Shown: positions 8,534-19,018, numbered from the stretch's first letter. The stretch: DNA of 64,000 nt from Leclercia adecarboxylata (GCF_023639785.1 NZ_CP098325.1:4588001-4652000); one strand, 5' to 3'. Notes: a model not told the origin generated them from the letters alone. Translations and numbers: made by a program.

Positions 8534-8746
8534 TTATTTGTTCAGTTCAGCGGTCATGTGTACACGGTTACCGGTGAAGGCCTGGGTAATGGTGTAAGAG
8601 GACGCACCCGCCTGCTGAGCCTGTGCGGCGATTTTCGCTTCTGCGCCGTCAATGGTGCTGGCAGATGCGGTAACAGACTGAGCAGCGAAAGAACCGAAAG
8701 AAGTAGCCAGAGCGATAACAGCGACAAAAGTTTTGATGCTTTTCAT
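8534..8746 (-). CDS. Small periplasmic DUF1471 protein, copy 2
   Basis: Encodes exactly the same 70 residues as the gene at 8075, with nine synonymous base differences (for example in the GNRVH and GASSYT codons). The leader upstream is also conserved, with GGGTCTCTATC before the ATG. Complete protein identity despite silent drift means that the duplication is not brand new and both copies are under strong selection, or that gene conversion is partial. Function is unknown, as for copy 1. Confidence 0.88.
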   Translation of the reverse strand: MKSIKTFVAVIALATSFGSFAAQSVTASASTIDGAEAKIAAQAQQAGASSYTITQAFTGNRVHMTAELNK

Positions 8747-8861
8747 GATAGAGACCCTTTCATTAAGTTGTTTGGTATAAGGCGCCGTGCCTTGATGTGA
8801 TAAATAATAGGCCTCATCACCAACAACTGATAGCGGAAGGATTTGCTAATATCATTCAAAA

Positions 8862-9692
8862 TTACTGATCAAAAATCAGGCGCTGCGGATGGGTATACAC
8901 CGTGGCTCTTCCCGGCTTGCAGAACCCCACCAGCGTCAGATTGCAGCGCTCGGCCACCTCAACCGCCAGCGTAGTGGCGGCGGATACCGCAAACAGGATC
9001 TCCACCCCACACATCGCCGCTTTTTGCACCATCTCGTAGCTTGCCCGGCTGGAGACCAGCGCGGCGCCCTGTTGCCAGACGGCGCTTTCACCGGCCCGGC
9101 GGCCAAGCAGCTTATCCAGCGCCACATGGCGCCCGACATCTTCGTGCCCACCCGCAATCTCCCCGGACGGCAATACCCAGGCAGCGGCGTGGGTACACCC
9201 GCTCAGGTTCCCTACCGGCTGTACCGAGTTAAGATTTTGCAGCGCAATGTTGAGGTTGGTCAGGGTAAAGGTCTGGGTGAAGGGCAGCGGCGCGATGGGT
9301 TTATCGATATCGTTTAGCTGCTCAACGCCGCACACCCCGCAGCCGGTGCGCCCGGCCAGGGCGCGCCGGCGCGCCTTGAGGGCCATAAAGCGTCGGCTGG
9401 AAAGCTCTATCTGCACTTCCATCCCGTTGCAGACCGGCACCACATCCATGCCGTAGATCTCCTGCGGGTGGTCGATAATCCCTTCCGAGAGCGAAAAGCC
9501 AAGGGCAAACAGGGGCAGATCTTTTGGCGAAGCCATCATCACGACGTGCGAAATACCGTTATAAACCAGCGCCACGGGCACTTCCTGCGCCAGCCAGTCC
9601 GCAATGGGCTGGTTCAGCTGTGGGGGTCTGCGCACCTCACAGGCCACGACGCCGACGGGCTGGGAGGGGGTATCTCGGTTCTCTTTTGACAC
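8862..9692 (-). CDS. fdhD: FdhD, sulfur carrier for formate dehydrogenases
   Basis: Takes sulfur from IscS and passes it to the Mo-bis-MGD cofactor of formate dehydrogenase, which is needed for activity. The 276-residue product matches E. coli FdhD (277). The CGVCG cysteine motif required for sulfur transfer is within [17 protein letters not shown] chose the GTG at 9692, seven bases after AGGA; an ATG 30 codons upstream would give an N-terminus the family lacks. It is divergent from fdoG across a 440-base regulatory gap, next to its client. Its 3' end overlaps the outer edge of the DUF1471 duplication by a few bases. Confidence 0.95.
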   Translation of the reverse strand: MSKENRDTPSQPVGVVACEVRRPPQLNQPIADWLAQEVPVALVYNGISHVVMMASPKDLPLFALGFSLSEGIIDHPQEIYGMDVVPVCNGMEVQIELSSRRFMALKARRRALAGRTGCGVCGVEQLNDIDKPIAPLPFTQTFTLTNLNIALQNLNSVQPVGNLSGCTHAAAWVLPSGEIAGGHEDVGRHVALDKLLGRRAGESAVWQQGAALVSSRASYEMVQKAAMCGVEILFAVSAATTLAVEVAERCNLTLVGFCKPGRATVYTHPQRLIFDQ

Positions 9693-10132
9693 GACTTCAT
9701 TCCTGGGCAACTTCGCAAGTAAGGGCGCTATTGCACCATAAATAGCGGGGTTTCGCGCCGGAGATGGATCAATTTTTCGCAAGAGCGCTGTCAGGCGGTG
9801 TTACTCCCTGTGAGGAAGCCTGGCAAGCGGGTTGCTACAGCCTTGTAACACGCAGGGTTAATAAAGTGATTTAGTTCACATTTTTAAATTAGCACGCTTA
9901 GATTTCGTTCACTTTGTTTTAACTCCATTCAAACAAGCCTACCGACAATGTGGTATTCTGACGCTTATCCCTCGCGGAATTGAGGGAATACAAAATTCCA
10001 TCCCTTTACGGTCATTTTGTAGCCGTAAAGTAAAACTATATGCACCTGAATAATGCGCGTTGCAGGAAAGCAGCAAAACGCCCCTGCGACACGCCCTGTG
10101 AAGGGTGGCAATGTCGAAACAAGGAGTGACCC
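9693..10132. promoter_or_regulatory. fdhD-fdoG divergent regulatory region
   Basis: No gene is visible in these 440 bases. A strong CRP/FNR-type palindrome, AGTGATTTAGTTCACA, is at 9865-9880 with AT-rich flanks. TATTCT at 9953-9958 is a possible -10 for fdoG. A stem made from TTTACGG...CCGTAAAG lies at about 10004-10031 in the fdoG leader, and AAGGAG at 10121-10126 is the fdoG ribosome site. Confidence 0.6.
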
Positions 10133-13100
10133 ATGCAGGTCAGCAGAAGGCAGTTCTTTAAGATCTGCGCTGGCGGTATGGCAGGCACCACGGCAGCAGC
10201 ACTGGGCTTTGCGCCTGGCGTCGCGCTGGCGGAAACACGGCAGTACAAACTGCTGCGCACCCGCGAAACCCGTAATACCTGTACGTACTGCTCCGTCGGT
10301 TGTGGGCTGTTAATGTATAGCCTCGGCGACGGTGCAAAAAACGCCAAAGCATCTATTTTCCATATCGAAGGCGACCCGGATCACCCGGTCAACCGCGGCG
10401 CGCTGTGCCCGAAAGGGGCAGGTCTGGTGGATTTCATCCACTCAGAAAGCCGTCTGAAATTCCCGGAATATCGCGCTCCTGGCTCCGACAAATGGCAGCA
10501 AATTAGCTGGGAAGAGGCGTTCGATCGCATCGCTAAGCTAATGAAACAAGACCGCGATGCCAACTTCATGGCGCAAAACGCCGAAGGCACCACCGTCAAC
10601 CGCTGGCTCTCCACCGGCATGCTGTGTGCGTCTGCCTCCAGTAACGAAACCGGCTATTTAACCCAGAAATTCACGCGCGCACTCGGTATGCTCGCGGTCG
10701 ACAACCAGGCGCGTGTCTGACACGGACCAACGGTAGCAAGTCTTGCTCCAACATTTGGTCGCGGTGCGATGACCAACCACTGGGTCGACATCAAGAACGC
10801 CAACCTTATCGTGGTGATGGGCGGTAACGCCGCTGAAGCGCACCCTGTCGGGTTCCGCTGGGCGATGGAAGCCAAAATCCACAACGGCGCGAAATTGATT
10901 GTGATCGATCCCCGCTTTACGCGTACTGCGTCAGTGGCGGATTTCTACACCCCTATTCGTTCAGGTACTGACATCACCTTCCTGTCAGGCGTATTGCTGT
11001 ACCTGATGACCAACGAAAAATATAACCGTGAATACACCGAGGCCTACACTAACGCCAGCCTGATCGTGCGTGAGGATTACAGCTTCGATGACGGCCTGTT
11101 CAGCGGTTATGACGCGCAAGCGCGCAAGTACGACAGAACCAGCTGGAACTATGAGCTGGATGAAAACGGCTATGCGAAACGCGATACCACCCTGCAGCAT
11201 CCGCGCTGCGTGTGGAACCTGCTGAAAACGCACGTCTCGCGCTATACGCCGGAGATGGTTGAAACCATCTGCGGTACGCCGAAGGCCGACTTCCTGAAGG
11301 TGTGCGAGTACATCGCCGAAACCAGCGCTCACGATAAAACCGCGTCGTTCCTCTATGCCCTGGGCTGGACGCAGCACTCCGTTGGCGCGCAGAACATCCG
11401 TACCATGGCAATGGTGCAGCTGCTGCTCGGCAATATGGGGATGGCGGGCGGCGGCGTGAACGCCCTGCGCGGTCACTCCAACATTCAGGGGTTGACCGAT
11501 CTCGGCCTGCTTTCGCAGAGCCTGACCGGTTACATGACCCTGCCGAACGAGAAGCAGACCGATCTCCAGACCTACCTTACCGCCAACACGCCAAAACCGC
11601 TGCTGGAAGGCCAGGTGAACTACTGGGGCAACTATCCGAAGTTCTTCGTCTCGATGATGAAGGCTTTCTATGGGGATAAGGCAACAGCCGAGAACAGCTG
11701 GGGCTTTGACTGGTTGCCGAAGTGGGACAAGGGTTACGACGTTCTGCAGTATTTCGAGATGATGCACCAGGGCAAGGTCAACGGCTATCTGTGCCAGGGC
11801 TTTAACCCGGTGGCCTCGTTCCCGAATAAGAACAAGGTTGTGGCCTCCCTGTCGAAGCTGAAGTTCCTGGTGACCATCGATCCGCTCAACACCGAAACCT
11901 CAACCTTCTGGCAGAACCACGGCGAGTCGAACGACGTTGATCCGTCGAAGATTCAGACCGAAGTGTTCCGCCTGCCATCCACCTGCTTCGCGGAAGAGAA
12001 CGGCTCTATCGTTAACTCCGGTCGCTGGCTGCAGTGGCACTGGAAAGGCGCGGACGCCCCGGGCATCGCCATGAACGACGGCGAGATCCTGGCCGGTATC
12101 TTCTTACGTATGCGTAAGATGTACGCAGCAGAAGGCGGCGCCAATCCGGAGCCGGTGCTGAACATGACCTGGAACTATTCGACACCGGAAAACCCGGCGC
12201 CGGAAGAGGTCGCCATGGAGAGTAACGGCAAGGCGCTGGCAGATGTGATCGACCCGGCCACCGGCACCGTGCTGGCGAAGAAAGGCGATCAGCTCAGCAC
12301 CTTTGCACACCTGCGCGATGACGGCACCACCTCCAGCGGCTGCTGGATCTTCGCCGGGAGCTGGACGCCGAAAGGCAACCAGATGGCCAACCGCGATAAC
12401 GCCGATCCGTCAGGTCTGGGTAACACGCTGGGCTGGGCATGGGCGTGGCCGCTGAACCGCCGCATCCTCTATAACCGTGCCTCCGCAGACCCGCAGGGCA
12501 AGCCGTGGGATCCGAAGCGTCAGCTGCTGAAGTGGGACGGCGCGAAGTGGGGCGGCGTGGATATTCCGGACTACAGCACCGCTGCACCAGGCAGCGACGT
12601 CGGGCCGTTTATCATGCAGCCGGAGGGGATGGGCCGCCTCTTTGCTATCGATAAGATGGCAGAAGGGCCGTTCCCGGAACACTACGAGCCGTTTGAGACG
12701 CCGCTGGGCACTAACCCGCTGCACCCGAACGTGGTCTCTAACCCGGCCGCCCGTATCTTTAAGGGCGATCTTGAAGCGCTGGGTAAAAAGGACAAGTTCC
12801 CGTACGTGGGTACGACCTATCGTCTGACCGAGCACTTCCACTACTGGACCAAGCACGCGCTGCTTAACGCTATCGCGCAGCCGGAACAGTTCGTGGAGAT
12901 TGGCGAGAAGCTGGCGAACAAACTTGGCATCGTCCAGGGCGATACGGTGAAGGTCTCCTCCAACCGCGGCTATATCAAGGCCAAAGCGGTGGTGACCAAG
13001 CGTATTCGCACCCTGAACGTTCACGGACAGCAGGTGGACACCATCGGTATCCCGATCCACTGGGGTTACGAAGGGGTGGCGAAGAAAGGGTTTATTGCCA

Positions 13101-13183
13101 ACACCCTGACGCCTTTCGTCGGCGATGCGAACACGCAGACGCCGGAGTTTAAGGCCTTCCTCGTGAACGTGGAAAAGGTGTAA
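10133..13183 (+). CDS. fdoG: Formate dehydrogenase O, major selenocysteine subunit
   Basis: Catalytic subunit oxidising formate to CO2 at the periplasmic face of the membrane, with Mo-bis-MGD and one [4Fe-4S]. The product is 1016 residues, exactly the E. coli length. It has a twin-arginine signal (SRRQFFK, residues 4-10, cleaved after GVALA) and the cluster cysteines CTYCSVGC. An in-frame TGA at 10718-10720 is codon 196, the position of selenocysteine in E. coli FdoG. Reading continues in the same frame to 13183, and a hairpin follows the TGA. It should not be annotated as a frameshift or as two genes. It is first in the operon with fdoH, fdoI and fdhE. Confidence 0.97.
10718..10760 (+). promoter_or_regulatory. 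UGA selenocysteine codon with SECIS hairpin
   Basis: The TGA is at 10718. GACCAA (10725-10730) pairs with TTGGTC (10755-10760), and an upper stem AGCAA (10735) pairs with TTGCT (10743), leaving a small GTC loop. Position and shape match bacterial SECIS elements read by SelB. That the stem acts this way is known for fdnG/fdhF/fdoG homologues. Confidence 0.88.
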
Positions 13184-13195
13184 CGGAGACGACTT

Positions 13196-14098
13196 ATGGC
13201 TTATCAATCGCAAGACATTATTCGTCGTTCCGCGACTAACGATCTAACCCCCGCGCCTCAGGCGCGGGACCACCAGCAGGAAGTGGCGAAGCTTATCGAT
13301 GTCACCACCTGTATCGGCTGTAAAGCCTGTCAGGTGGCCTGTTCAGAGTGGAACGATCTGCGTGATGAAGTGGGTCACAACGTCGGGGTGTACGATAACC
13401 CTGCCGATCTGACCGCCAAATCCTGGACGGTGATGCGTTTCTCGGAAGTGGAGCAGAACGACAAACTGGAATGGCTGATCCGCAAGGATGGCTGTATGCA
13501 CTGCGCCGATCCGGGCTGCCTGAAGGCCTGTCCGTCAGAAGGGGCTATCATTCAGTATGCCAACGGTATCGTCGACTTCCAGTCTGAGCAGTGCATCGGC
13601 TGCGGCTACTGCATCGCCGGCTGTCCGTTTGACGTGCCGCGCCTCAACCCGGAAGACAACCGCGTCTACAAATGTACGCTGTGCGTCGACCGCGTTAACG
13701 TCGGCCAGGAACCGGCCTGCGTGAAGACCTGCCCAACCGGCGCTATCCACTTTGGCTCCAAAGAGGATATGAAAACGCTGGCGGCAGAGCGCGTGGGTGA
13801 GCTGAAAACCCGTGGTTACGACAATGCAGGCCTGTACGATCCGGCCGGTGTTGGCGGCACGCACGTGATGTACGTGCTGCACCACGCCGACAAGCCGAAT
13901 CTCTATCACGGCCTGCCGGAGAACCCGGAAATCAGCGCCACGGTTAAATTCTGGAAAGGTATCTGGAAACCCCTGGCCGCCGTTGGCTTTGCGGCAACCT
14001 TCGCTGCCAGCATCTTCCACTATGTCGGTGTCGGCCCGAACCGTGCAGATGAGGATGAAGACAACCTGCATGAAGAGAAAGACGAGGTGCGCAAATGA
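13196..14098 (+). CDS. fdoH: Formate dehydrogenase O, iron-sulfur subunit
   Basis: Electron-transfer beta subunit of 300 residues, the E. coli length. Four [4Fe-4S] cysteine groups are visible: [37 protein letters not shown] and CTLCVDRV...CVKTCP. A single membrane anchor near residues 258-280 ([20 protein letters not shown]) tethers it, followed by an acidic cytoplasmic tail. Electrons pass from FdoG through it to the haem subunit. It begins 12 bases after fdoG with GGAG upstream and overlaps fdoI by four bases. Confidence 0.97.
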   Translation: MAYQSQDIIRRSATNDLTPAPQARDHQQEVAKLIDVTTCIGCKACQVACSEWNDLRDEVGHNVGVYDNPADLTAKSWTVMRFSEVEQNDKLEWLIRKDGCMHCADPGCLKACPSEGAIIQYANGIVDFQSEQCIGCGYCIAGCPFDVPRLNPEDNRVYKCTLCVDRVNVGQEPACVKTCPTGAIHFGSKEDMKTLAAERVGELKTRGYDNAGLYDPAGVGGTHVMYVLHHADKPNLYHGLPENPEISATVKFWKGIWKPLAAVGFAATFAASIFHYVGVGPNRADEDEDNLHEEKDEVRK

Positions 14099-14730
14099 AA
14101 AGACGTGACACCATCGTGCGCTACACGGCGCCGGAACGTATCAACCACTGGGTTACCGCCTTCTGCTTCATGCTGGCGGCGATAAGCGGGCTGGGGTTCT
14201 TCTTCCCCTCTTTCAACTGGTTGATGCAGATCCTGGGTACGCCACAGCTGGCGCGCATCCTGCACCCGTTTGTCGGGGTGGTGATGTTTGCTTCATTCAT
14301 CATCATGTTTTTCCGCTACTGGCACCACAACCTAATCAATCGGGATGATATCTTTTGGGCGAAGAATATTCGTAAGATCGTCGTCAACGAGGAAGTGGGT
14401 GATACCGGACGCTATAACTTCGGCCAGAAATGCGTATTCTGGGCGGCGATTATCTTCCTGGTGCTGCTGCTGGTGAGTGGGGTGATCATCTGGCGTCCGT
14501 ATTTCGCGCCTGCTTTCTCAATCCCGGTGATCCGATTTGCGTTAATGCTGCATTCATTTGCAGCAGTAGCGTTAATTGTGGTTATCATGGTGCATATTTA
14601 CGCCGCCCTCTGGGTGAAAGGCACCATTACCGCGATGGTGGAAGGCTGGGTAACGAAGACGTGGGCGAAGAAACATCACCCACGCTGGTACCGGGAAGTC
14701 CGCCAGAAACAGGAAAAGCCATCTGAATGA
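14095..14730 (+). CDS. fdoI: Formate dehydrogenase O, cytochrome b556 subunit
   Basis: Membrane gamma subunit with four transmembrane helices and the histidines that hold two b haems and the menaquinone site ([45 protein letters not shown]). It has 211 residues, as in E. coli. It passes electrons from FdoH to menaquinone. The start overlaps the fdoH stop and its stop overlaps the fdhE start (ATGA at both), giving a tightly coupled operon. Confidence 0.97.
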   Translation: MKRRDTIVRYTAPERINHWVTAFCFMLAAISGLGFFFPSFNWLMQILGTPQLARILHPFVGVVMFASFIIMFFRYWHHNLINRDDIFWAKNIRKIVVNEEVGDTGRYNFGQKCVFWAAIIFLVLLLVSGVIIWRPYFAPAFSIPVIRFALMLHSFAAVALIVVIMVHIYAALWVKGTITAMVEGWVTKTWAKKHHPRWYREVRQKQEKPSE

Positions 14731-15656
14731 GTATTCGCATAATCCCGCAAGATGAGCTGGGTTCGAGCGAGAAACGCACGGCGGAAGTGATTCCGCCGTT
14801 ACTGTTCCCCAGACTTAAAAACCTCTATAACCGCCGCGCAGAACGCCTGCGCGAGCTGGCAGAGAGCAACCCACTCGGCGACTATCTGCGCTTTGCGGCG
14901 CTGATTGCCCACGCCCAGGAAGTGGTGCTTTACGACCATCCGCTGCAGATGGACCTGACCGCGCGCATCAAAGAGGCGAACGAGCAGGGCAAACCGCCGC
15001 TGGATATCCACGTTCTGCCGCGCGATAAGCACTGGCACAAGCTGCTGCACTCCCTGATTGCTGAGCTGAAGCCAGAGATGAGCGGCCCGGCGCTGGCGGT
15101 GATCGAGAACCTCGAAAAAGCCTCTGAACAGGAACTGGAGCTGATGGCGAGCGCGCTGTTTGCCTCCGATTTTGCTTCCGTCAGCAGCGATAAAGCCCCG
15201 TTCATCTGGGCCGCGCTGTCGCTCTACTGGGCGCAAATGGCCAGCCTGATCCCAGGTAAAGCCCGCGCTGAATACGGCGAAGCGCGCCAGTTCTGCCCGG
15301 TTTGCGGTTCGATGCCGGTATCAAGCATGGTGCAAATCGGTACCACCCAGGGCCTGCGCTATCTGCACTGTAACCTGTGTGAAACCGAGTGGCACGTAGT
15401 GCGCATCAAATGCAGCAACTGCGAGCAGACCCGCGATCTGCACTACTGGTCGCTGGAAAACGAGCAGTCTGCGGTGAAAGCCGAAAGCTGCGGCGACTGC
15501 GGCACTTACCTGAAGATTTTGTATCAGGAAAAAGACCCGAAGGTGGAGGCCGTCGCCGACGATCTCGCCACGCTGATTCTGGACGCTAAAATGGAGCAGG
15601 AGGGCTTTGCCCGCAGTTCTATCAACCCGTTCCTGTTCCCGGGTGAAGGGGAGTAA
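14727..15656 (+). CDS. fdhE: FdhE, formate dehydrogenase accessory protein
   Basis: Cytoplasmic rubredoxin-like protein that interacts with the catalytic subunits of the respiratory formate dehydrogenases and is needed for their activity. It has 309 residues, as in E. coli. Four CxxC motifs in the C-terminal half (CPVC, CNLC, CSNC, CGDC) can bind iron or zinc. It is the last gene of fdoGHI-fdhE; a REP-like element and a hairpin follow. Confidence 0.96.
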   Translation: MSIRIIPQDELGSSEKRTAEVIPPLLFPRLKNLYNRRAERLRELAESNPLGDYLRFAALIAHAQEVVLYDHPLQMDLTARIKEANEQGKPPLDIHVLPRDKHWHKLLHSLIAELKPEMSGPALAVIENLEKASEQELELMASALFASDFASVSSDKAPFIWAALSLYWAQMASLIPGKARAEYGEARQFCPVCGSMPVSSMVQIGTTQGLRYLHCNLCETEWHVVRIKCSNCEQTRDLHYWSLENEQSAVKAESCGDCGTYLKILYQEKDPKVEAVADDLATLILDAKMEQEGFARSSINPFLFPGEGE

Positions 15657-15669
15657 TCTCCTGTAATAG

Positions 15670-15700
15670 TGCCGGGCGGCGCAGGCTTGCCCGGCCTACA
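15670..15700. repeat. REP-like element after fdhE
   Basis: GCCGGGCGGCGCAGGC paired with GCCCGGCCTAC, the same modules as at 292-360. It lies just after the fdhE stop, a typical 3'-end position for a REP. Confidence 0.65.
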
Positions 15701-15718
15701 GTTTTATCTCATCCTTCC

Positions 15719-15760
15719 AGCGCATGCTTTAATCGTGTTTAAAGAGTTGCATGCGCTTTT
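15719..15760 (+). terminator. Probable terminator of the fdo operon
   Basis: AGCGCATGC (15719-15727) is the exact complement of GCATGCGCT (15749-15757), which is followed by TTT. The 21-base loop is long, so strength is uncertain. Confidence 0.55.
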
Positions 15761-15863
15761 GCGAGCCGCTTTCCAGATTTATATCCCCACCAAAATCCTC
15801 TGTTTTCATCCGCATAAAACCAGGCTATAACGCTGTGTATTCATACAGGAAAAGGAAATATTC

Positions 15864-16805
15864 ATGGCACTGGAAAAGGGTATTGAGCAACTGGTTCAGG
15901 AGTTTATCGCCGCAGGGAAACCCTCTTCGCGTAGCCAGAATATTGATGTCCGGAGAGCGGGCTATATTGCCAGTGCGGTGCTTGCCGGAGAGAGGGAAAC
16001 GCGTGTTCAGATGGCAACGCTGGAGCTCGACGGAATCGTTTTTCGTATCTTCTCGCCGCTCAATGCCCCTGAAACGCTGCCCGCCGTTGTCTACTATCAC
16101 GGCGGGTGCTTTGTCAGTGGCGGCTTTGATACTCATGATAACCAGCTGCGTCAGCTGGCGTATTACGGCAACTGCCGGGTTATTGCGGTGCAATACCGTC
16201 TTGCACCTGAGCACACCTTCCCGGCTGCACATGATGACGCGGAGAAAGGTGCCAGCCTTGTCTGGCAAAACGCCGAACGGTTTGGTGTAGATAAAAACCG
16301 CATCACGCTGTGTGGAGACAGTGCGGGCGGGCATCTGGCACTGATAACGTCGCTAAGGCTCAAGACAACAGCTCTGTGGCAGCCCGCGCAGCTGATCCTT
16401 ATCTATCCAATGCTCGACGCAACGGCCTGGTTTGAAAGTTACACCCGCAATGGTTCAGACTACGTTATTACCCGCGACACGCTGCTAAGCGGCTACGACA
16501 TGTACCTTTCCCATACCGCACGGCAACACCCTGAAGCAAGCCCACTGTGGCGGGATGATTTTAATGGCCTGCCAAAGACCCATATCATCACCGCTGAGTT
16601 TGACCCGTTATGTGATGAAGGCGAAGCGTTGCATCATCATTTGACCGAGCAAGGCGTGAACTGTACCTGTCAGCGCTGGTCTGGAGTGATCCACGGTTTC
16701 TTTCAACTCGGCGGTATTAGCCAGGCGGCACGAGATGTTATTCGGGATATCGCATGGCGAGTGGCCGCTGTTGCGCCTGCCAGTGCAATTCCGGAACGGG
16801 AATAA
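15864..16805 (+). CDS. Alpha/beta-hydrolase, hormone-sensitive-lipase-type esterase
   Basis: A soluble 313-residue esterase of family IV (HSL, Aes-like). The oxyanion motif HGG is at residues 79-81. The catalytic triad is S153 in GDSAGG, D247 in EFDPLCDEG and H277 in VIHGFF. There is no signal peptide. A weak GGAAA precedes the ATG. The natural substrate is unknown; short-chain carboxylic esters are typical of the family. It stands alone and occupies the interval where E. coli has yiiE and yiiF. Base composition is visibly more AT-rich than the fdo genes, with AT-rich flanks, suggesting acquisition by transfer. Confidence 0.85.
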   Translation: MALEKGIEQLVQEFIAAGKPSSRSQNIDVRRAGYIASAVLAGERETRVQMATLELDGIVFRIFSPLNAPETLPAVVYYHGGCFVSGGFDTHDNQLRQLAYYGNCRVIAVQYRLAPEHTFPAAHDDAEKGASLVWQNAERFGVDKNRITLCGDSAGGHLALITSLRLKTTALWQPAQLILIYPMLDATAWFESYTRNGSDYVITRDTLLSGYDMYLSHTARQHPEASPLWRDDFNGLPKTHIITAEFDPLCDEGEALHHHLTEQGVNCTCQRWSGVIHGFFQLGGISQAARDVIRDIAWRVAAVAPASAIPERE

Positions 16806-16969
16806 ATTAAGCAAAACCATCTTTACAATAAAGTAATTAGCATTTGCGCCATTCAAATTTGCACATCAGAATAAATCGCCCAAAGCAATGTGATAAAGGA
16901 AGAAAAATAATCACATTCACCTCTCATTATTATTAATTATCTAACTTCTTTGATTAATGGATTATATCA

Positions 16970-17530
16970 ATGAATAAAATTTCTCTGGCGATTTTACTGA
17001 CCGCCTCCCTCAGCAGCAGTCTGGCACTGGCAAACCATCACACTTTTTCTGTTGGTTTTGCGCACAGCGAAGTGCATGGCTTTGACAATCTGAACGGCGT
17101 AAATGCCCAATATCGCTATGAATTCGGCTCACCGCTGAGCCTTCTTGGCTCGTTCTCCTGGATGAAGGCGCACGCAAAGCAGGATTATTTAGCCGCCAGC
17201 GACATTGTTCATAATGATATAGATCTCAATTATTACTCTTTACTGGCGGGCCCGGCGTATCGTCTGAATGATTACGTCTCTTTCTATGCCGTCGGTGGTA
17301 CAGCATGGGTCAAAGCGACCGGAAATACCCGTTGGGTTAATTACGGTAATAATGAAGTAAACCATAATGGTATTTCTGAAAAATCAGCTTCTTTTGCGTG
17401 GGGCGTCGGAATGGTAATGAACCCGTTCAATGCGCTCTCAATTAATTTCGGCTATGAAGGCACCAAAGCAAAACTGGATCGCAACAAATCGATCAATGGT
17501 TTTAACGTCGGCATGGGCTACCGTTTTTAA
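16970..17530 (+). CDS. Ail/PagC/OmpX-family outer-membrane protein
   Basis: A 186-residue precursor. Signal peptide about residues 1-21 (MNKISLAILLTASLSSSLALA), then alternating amphipathic strands of an eight-stranded beta barrel. It ends in GMGYRF, the C-terminal phenylalanine signal for BAM assembly. Family motifs include YRYEFGSPLSLLGSFSW and NFGYEG. Ail/Lom/OmpX proteins can aid adhesion or serum resistance; which applies here cannot be told. The 164 bases upstream are very AT-rich and hold no gene. It reads toward fabY, with a strong hairpin between. Confidence 0.82.
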   Translation: MNKISLAILLTASLSSSLALANHHTFSVGFAHSEVHGFDNLNGVNAQYRYEFGSPLSLLGSFSWMKAHAKQDYLAASDIVHNDIDLNYYSLLAGPAYRLNDYVSFYAVGGTAWVKATGNTRWVNYGNNEVNHNGISEKSASFAWGVGMVMNPFNALSINFGYEGTKAKLDRNKSINGFNVGMGYRF

Positions 17531-17550
17531 ACCAACGGGCTGGTTTTAAA

Positions 17551-17585
17551 ATGAGAGTTACCCCTTCACGTAGGGTAACTCTCAT
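17551..17585. terminator. Hairpin between the Ail-like gene and fabY
   Basis: A perfect 13-bp stem, ATGAGAGTTACCC with GGGTAACTCTCAT, and a 9-base loop. On the minus strand it is followed by TTTTAAAA, so it suits the fabY operon; it may also stop the plus-strand transcript. Confidence 0.8.
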
Positions 17586-17594
17586 ACCAGAAGA

Positions 17595-18584
17595 TTACTC
17601 TTCCTCGTTACCGCCCTCTTCATACGCGCCAAACGGCTTCGCGGGCAGCACGATATAGGTTCCCTCAAATACCGCGCCTGGGGTCTCGTCACCGAACAAC
17701 TCCACCAGCATCTGCACGCGGGCTTTACGGCCACGCGCCAGGCGATCAAGATCGCCGCTCAGCGAGCCCAAATCAGCCACAGCGCTCGGTTTGCCGATAA
17801 TGGGACGGCTGTAACGGATATGGGCGTCGGCCAGAATAATGGTGCCACCCAGATGGCGTTCGCGCAGCATTAGCCAGATAAGGCCCCAGCCGGTGAGCGT
17901 CGCCAGCGAGAACAGGCTGCCGGCAAACAGGGTGTGATGCGGATTCTGGTTACCAACCTCCGGCATGGTGGTGATAAATTTTTGCCCGGTGTACTGCTGA
18001 ATACGCACCCCCATCTTTTCACTCAAGGGGATATGCTGATACCAGGCCTGCTGCAGCTGACCACACCAGTCGGCGCGATGCAAAATATCATCCAGCGAGG
18101 CGATGGGCTTAATCATCAGGAAGTGACGAATCGGGGTAGTTTGTGGGGCGGTGATTTCGCCCTGGTTAATAAAGCCCAGCTTGGCAAAGAACTCCACCGC
18201 GTCTTCACGCGCGCTACAGGTGACGCGCTTTACGCCCTCCTGACGGGCCACGGACTCCAGCGTCATCGCCATCAGCGTGCCAAGACCTTTATCCTGCACG
18301 GAAGGGTGTACCGCCATAAAGCGGATAGAGGCTTCGTTATCGGCATTGATATACAGTCGCCCTACGGCGACAAGGTTGCCCTCTTCATCCATCACCATCT
18401 GGTGATGCGCCATCGCGTCCCAGGCGTCGCGCTCCGACCCTTTCGGCTGATGCAATGGCTTACGCAGCATCTCCCAACGGAACTGGTAGTAAAGCGCTAA
18501 TTCTTCTTCTGTTTGCGGTACTCTAAGGTGATACATAGCTGTACTCTCTCTGGTTACCCGCGGCCATACCGTCAGCTCACTCAT
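17595..18584 (-). CDS. fabY: FabY (YiiD), GNAT plus hotdog-fold protein of fatty-acid initiation
   Basis: A 329-residue two-domain protein, the E. coli length and nearly identical in sequence. An N-terminal GNAT acetyltransferase domain (about 15-150, with [12 protein letters not shown] as the acetyl-CoA loop) is joined to a C-terminal thioesterase-like hotdog domain ([24 protein letters not shown]). In E. coli the gene supports initiation of fatty-acid synthesis when FabH is missing. The start overlaps dtd by four bases, and it is the last gene of the yihX-yihY-dtd-fabY string. Confidence 0.94.
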   Translation of the reverse strand: MSELTVWPRVTRESTAMYHLRVPQTEEELALYYQFRWEMLRKPLHQPKGSERDAWDAMAHHQMVMDEEGNLVAVGRLYINADNEASIRFMAVHPSVQDKGLGTLMAMTLESVARQEGVKRVTCSAREDAVEFFAKLGFINQGEITAPQTTPIRHFLMIKPIASLDDILHRADWCGQLQQAWYQHIPLSEKMGVRIQQYTGQKFITTMPEVGNQNPHHTLFAGSLFSLATLTGWGLIWLMLRERHLGGTIILADAHIRYSRPIIGKPSAVADLGSLSGDLDRLARGRKARVQMLVELFGDETPGAVFEGTYIVLPAKPFGAYEEGGNEEE

Positions 18585-19018
18585 ATCTGGAGCCAGAAAG
18601 TGACAGGGCCATCATTAACCAGCGAAACCTGCATATCTGCAGCGAATCGTCCGGTCTGTGTATGCATCTCTTGCTGGCGGCAACGCTCGACAAAATAGTC
18701 ATAGAGCGCTTCTGCCCGATCCGGCGCGGCCCCTTTAGAGAAGCCAGGGCGCATGCCGCGCTCGGTATCGGCCGCCAGCGTAAACTGTGAAACCACCAGC
18801 ACGCTACCACCCGCCTGCTGGACGTTAAGGTTCATCTTGCCATCCGCATCGCTGAAGATGCGGTAGCCCAACACGCGCTCGCATAAGCGGTTGGCTTTCT
18901 GCTCGTCGTCATCCCTTTCGACACCTAACAGGACTAAAAGTCCCGGACCAATTTCACCCGTCACTTCCCCCTCCACGGTGACGCTGGCACGGGATACGCG
19001 TTGAATTAATGCAATCAT
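18581..19018 (-). CDS. dtd: D-aminoacyl-tRNA deacylase
   Basis: Hydrolyses D-amino acids wrongly attached to tRNA (D-Tyr, D-Asp and also Gly-tRNA-Ala). It has 145 residues, as in E. coli. The active-site SQFTLAAD and the cross-subunit Gly-cisPro motif [11 protein letters not shown] at the C-terminus are intact. I chose the ATG at 19018, which gives the family start MIALIQRVS; the longer frame is an overlap with yihY. Four-base overlaps with yihY upstream and fabY downstream show coupled translation. Confidence 0.97.
   Translation of the reverse strand: MIALIQRVSRASVTVEGEVTGEIGPGLLVLLGVERDDDEQKANRLCERVLGYRIFSDADGKMNLNVQQAGGSVLVVSQFTLAADTERGMRPGFSKGAAPDRAEALYDYFVERCRQQEMHTQTGRFAADMQVSLVNDGPVTFWLQI

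Larger units (their letters stand above)
8032..8868. repeat. Tandem direct duplication, about 378 bp per copy
   Basis: Copy 1 is 8032-8409 and copy 2 is 8491-8868, offset exactly 459 bases. Each contains a terminator, a complete 70-codon gene and about 120 bases of 5' leader including the GGCGCC/TTGATGTGATAAATAATAGG region. The two genes differ at nine positions, all synonymous. The 81 bases between the copies are not repeated. Confidence 0.95.

Noticed and set aside
8032..8868. Tandem repeat considered as CRISPR or an integron-like array
   Set aside because: Only two long copies, each a complete gene with its terminator; no short repeats, spacers, cas genes or attC-like sites.
10133..10769. 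fdoG looks broken by a stop codon, suggesting a pseudogene or two genes
   Set aside because: The TGA is at codon 196, the known selenocysteine position, with a SECIS-like stem after it, the same frame beyond and full family length.
15864..17530. Genomic island with integrase or phage origin
   Set aside because: No integrase, transposase, direct repeat or tRNA attachment site is visible around the two genes.
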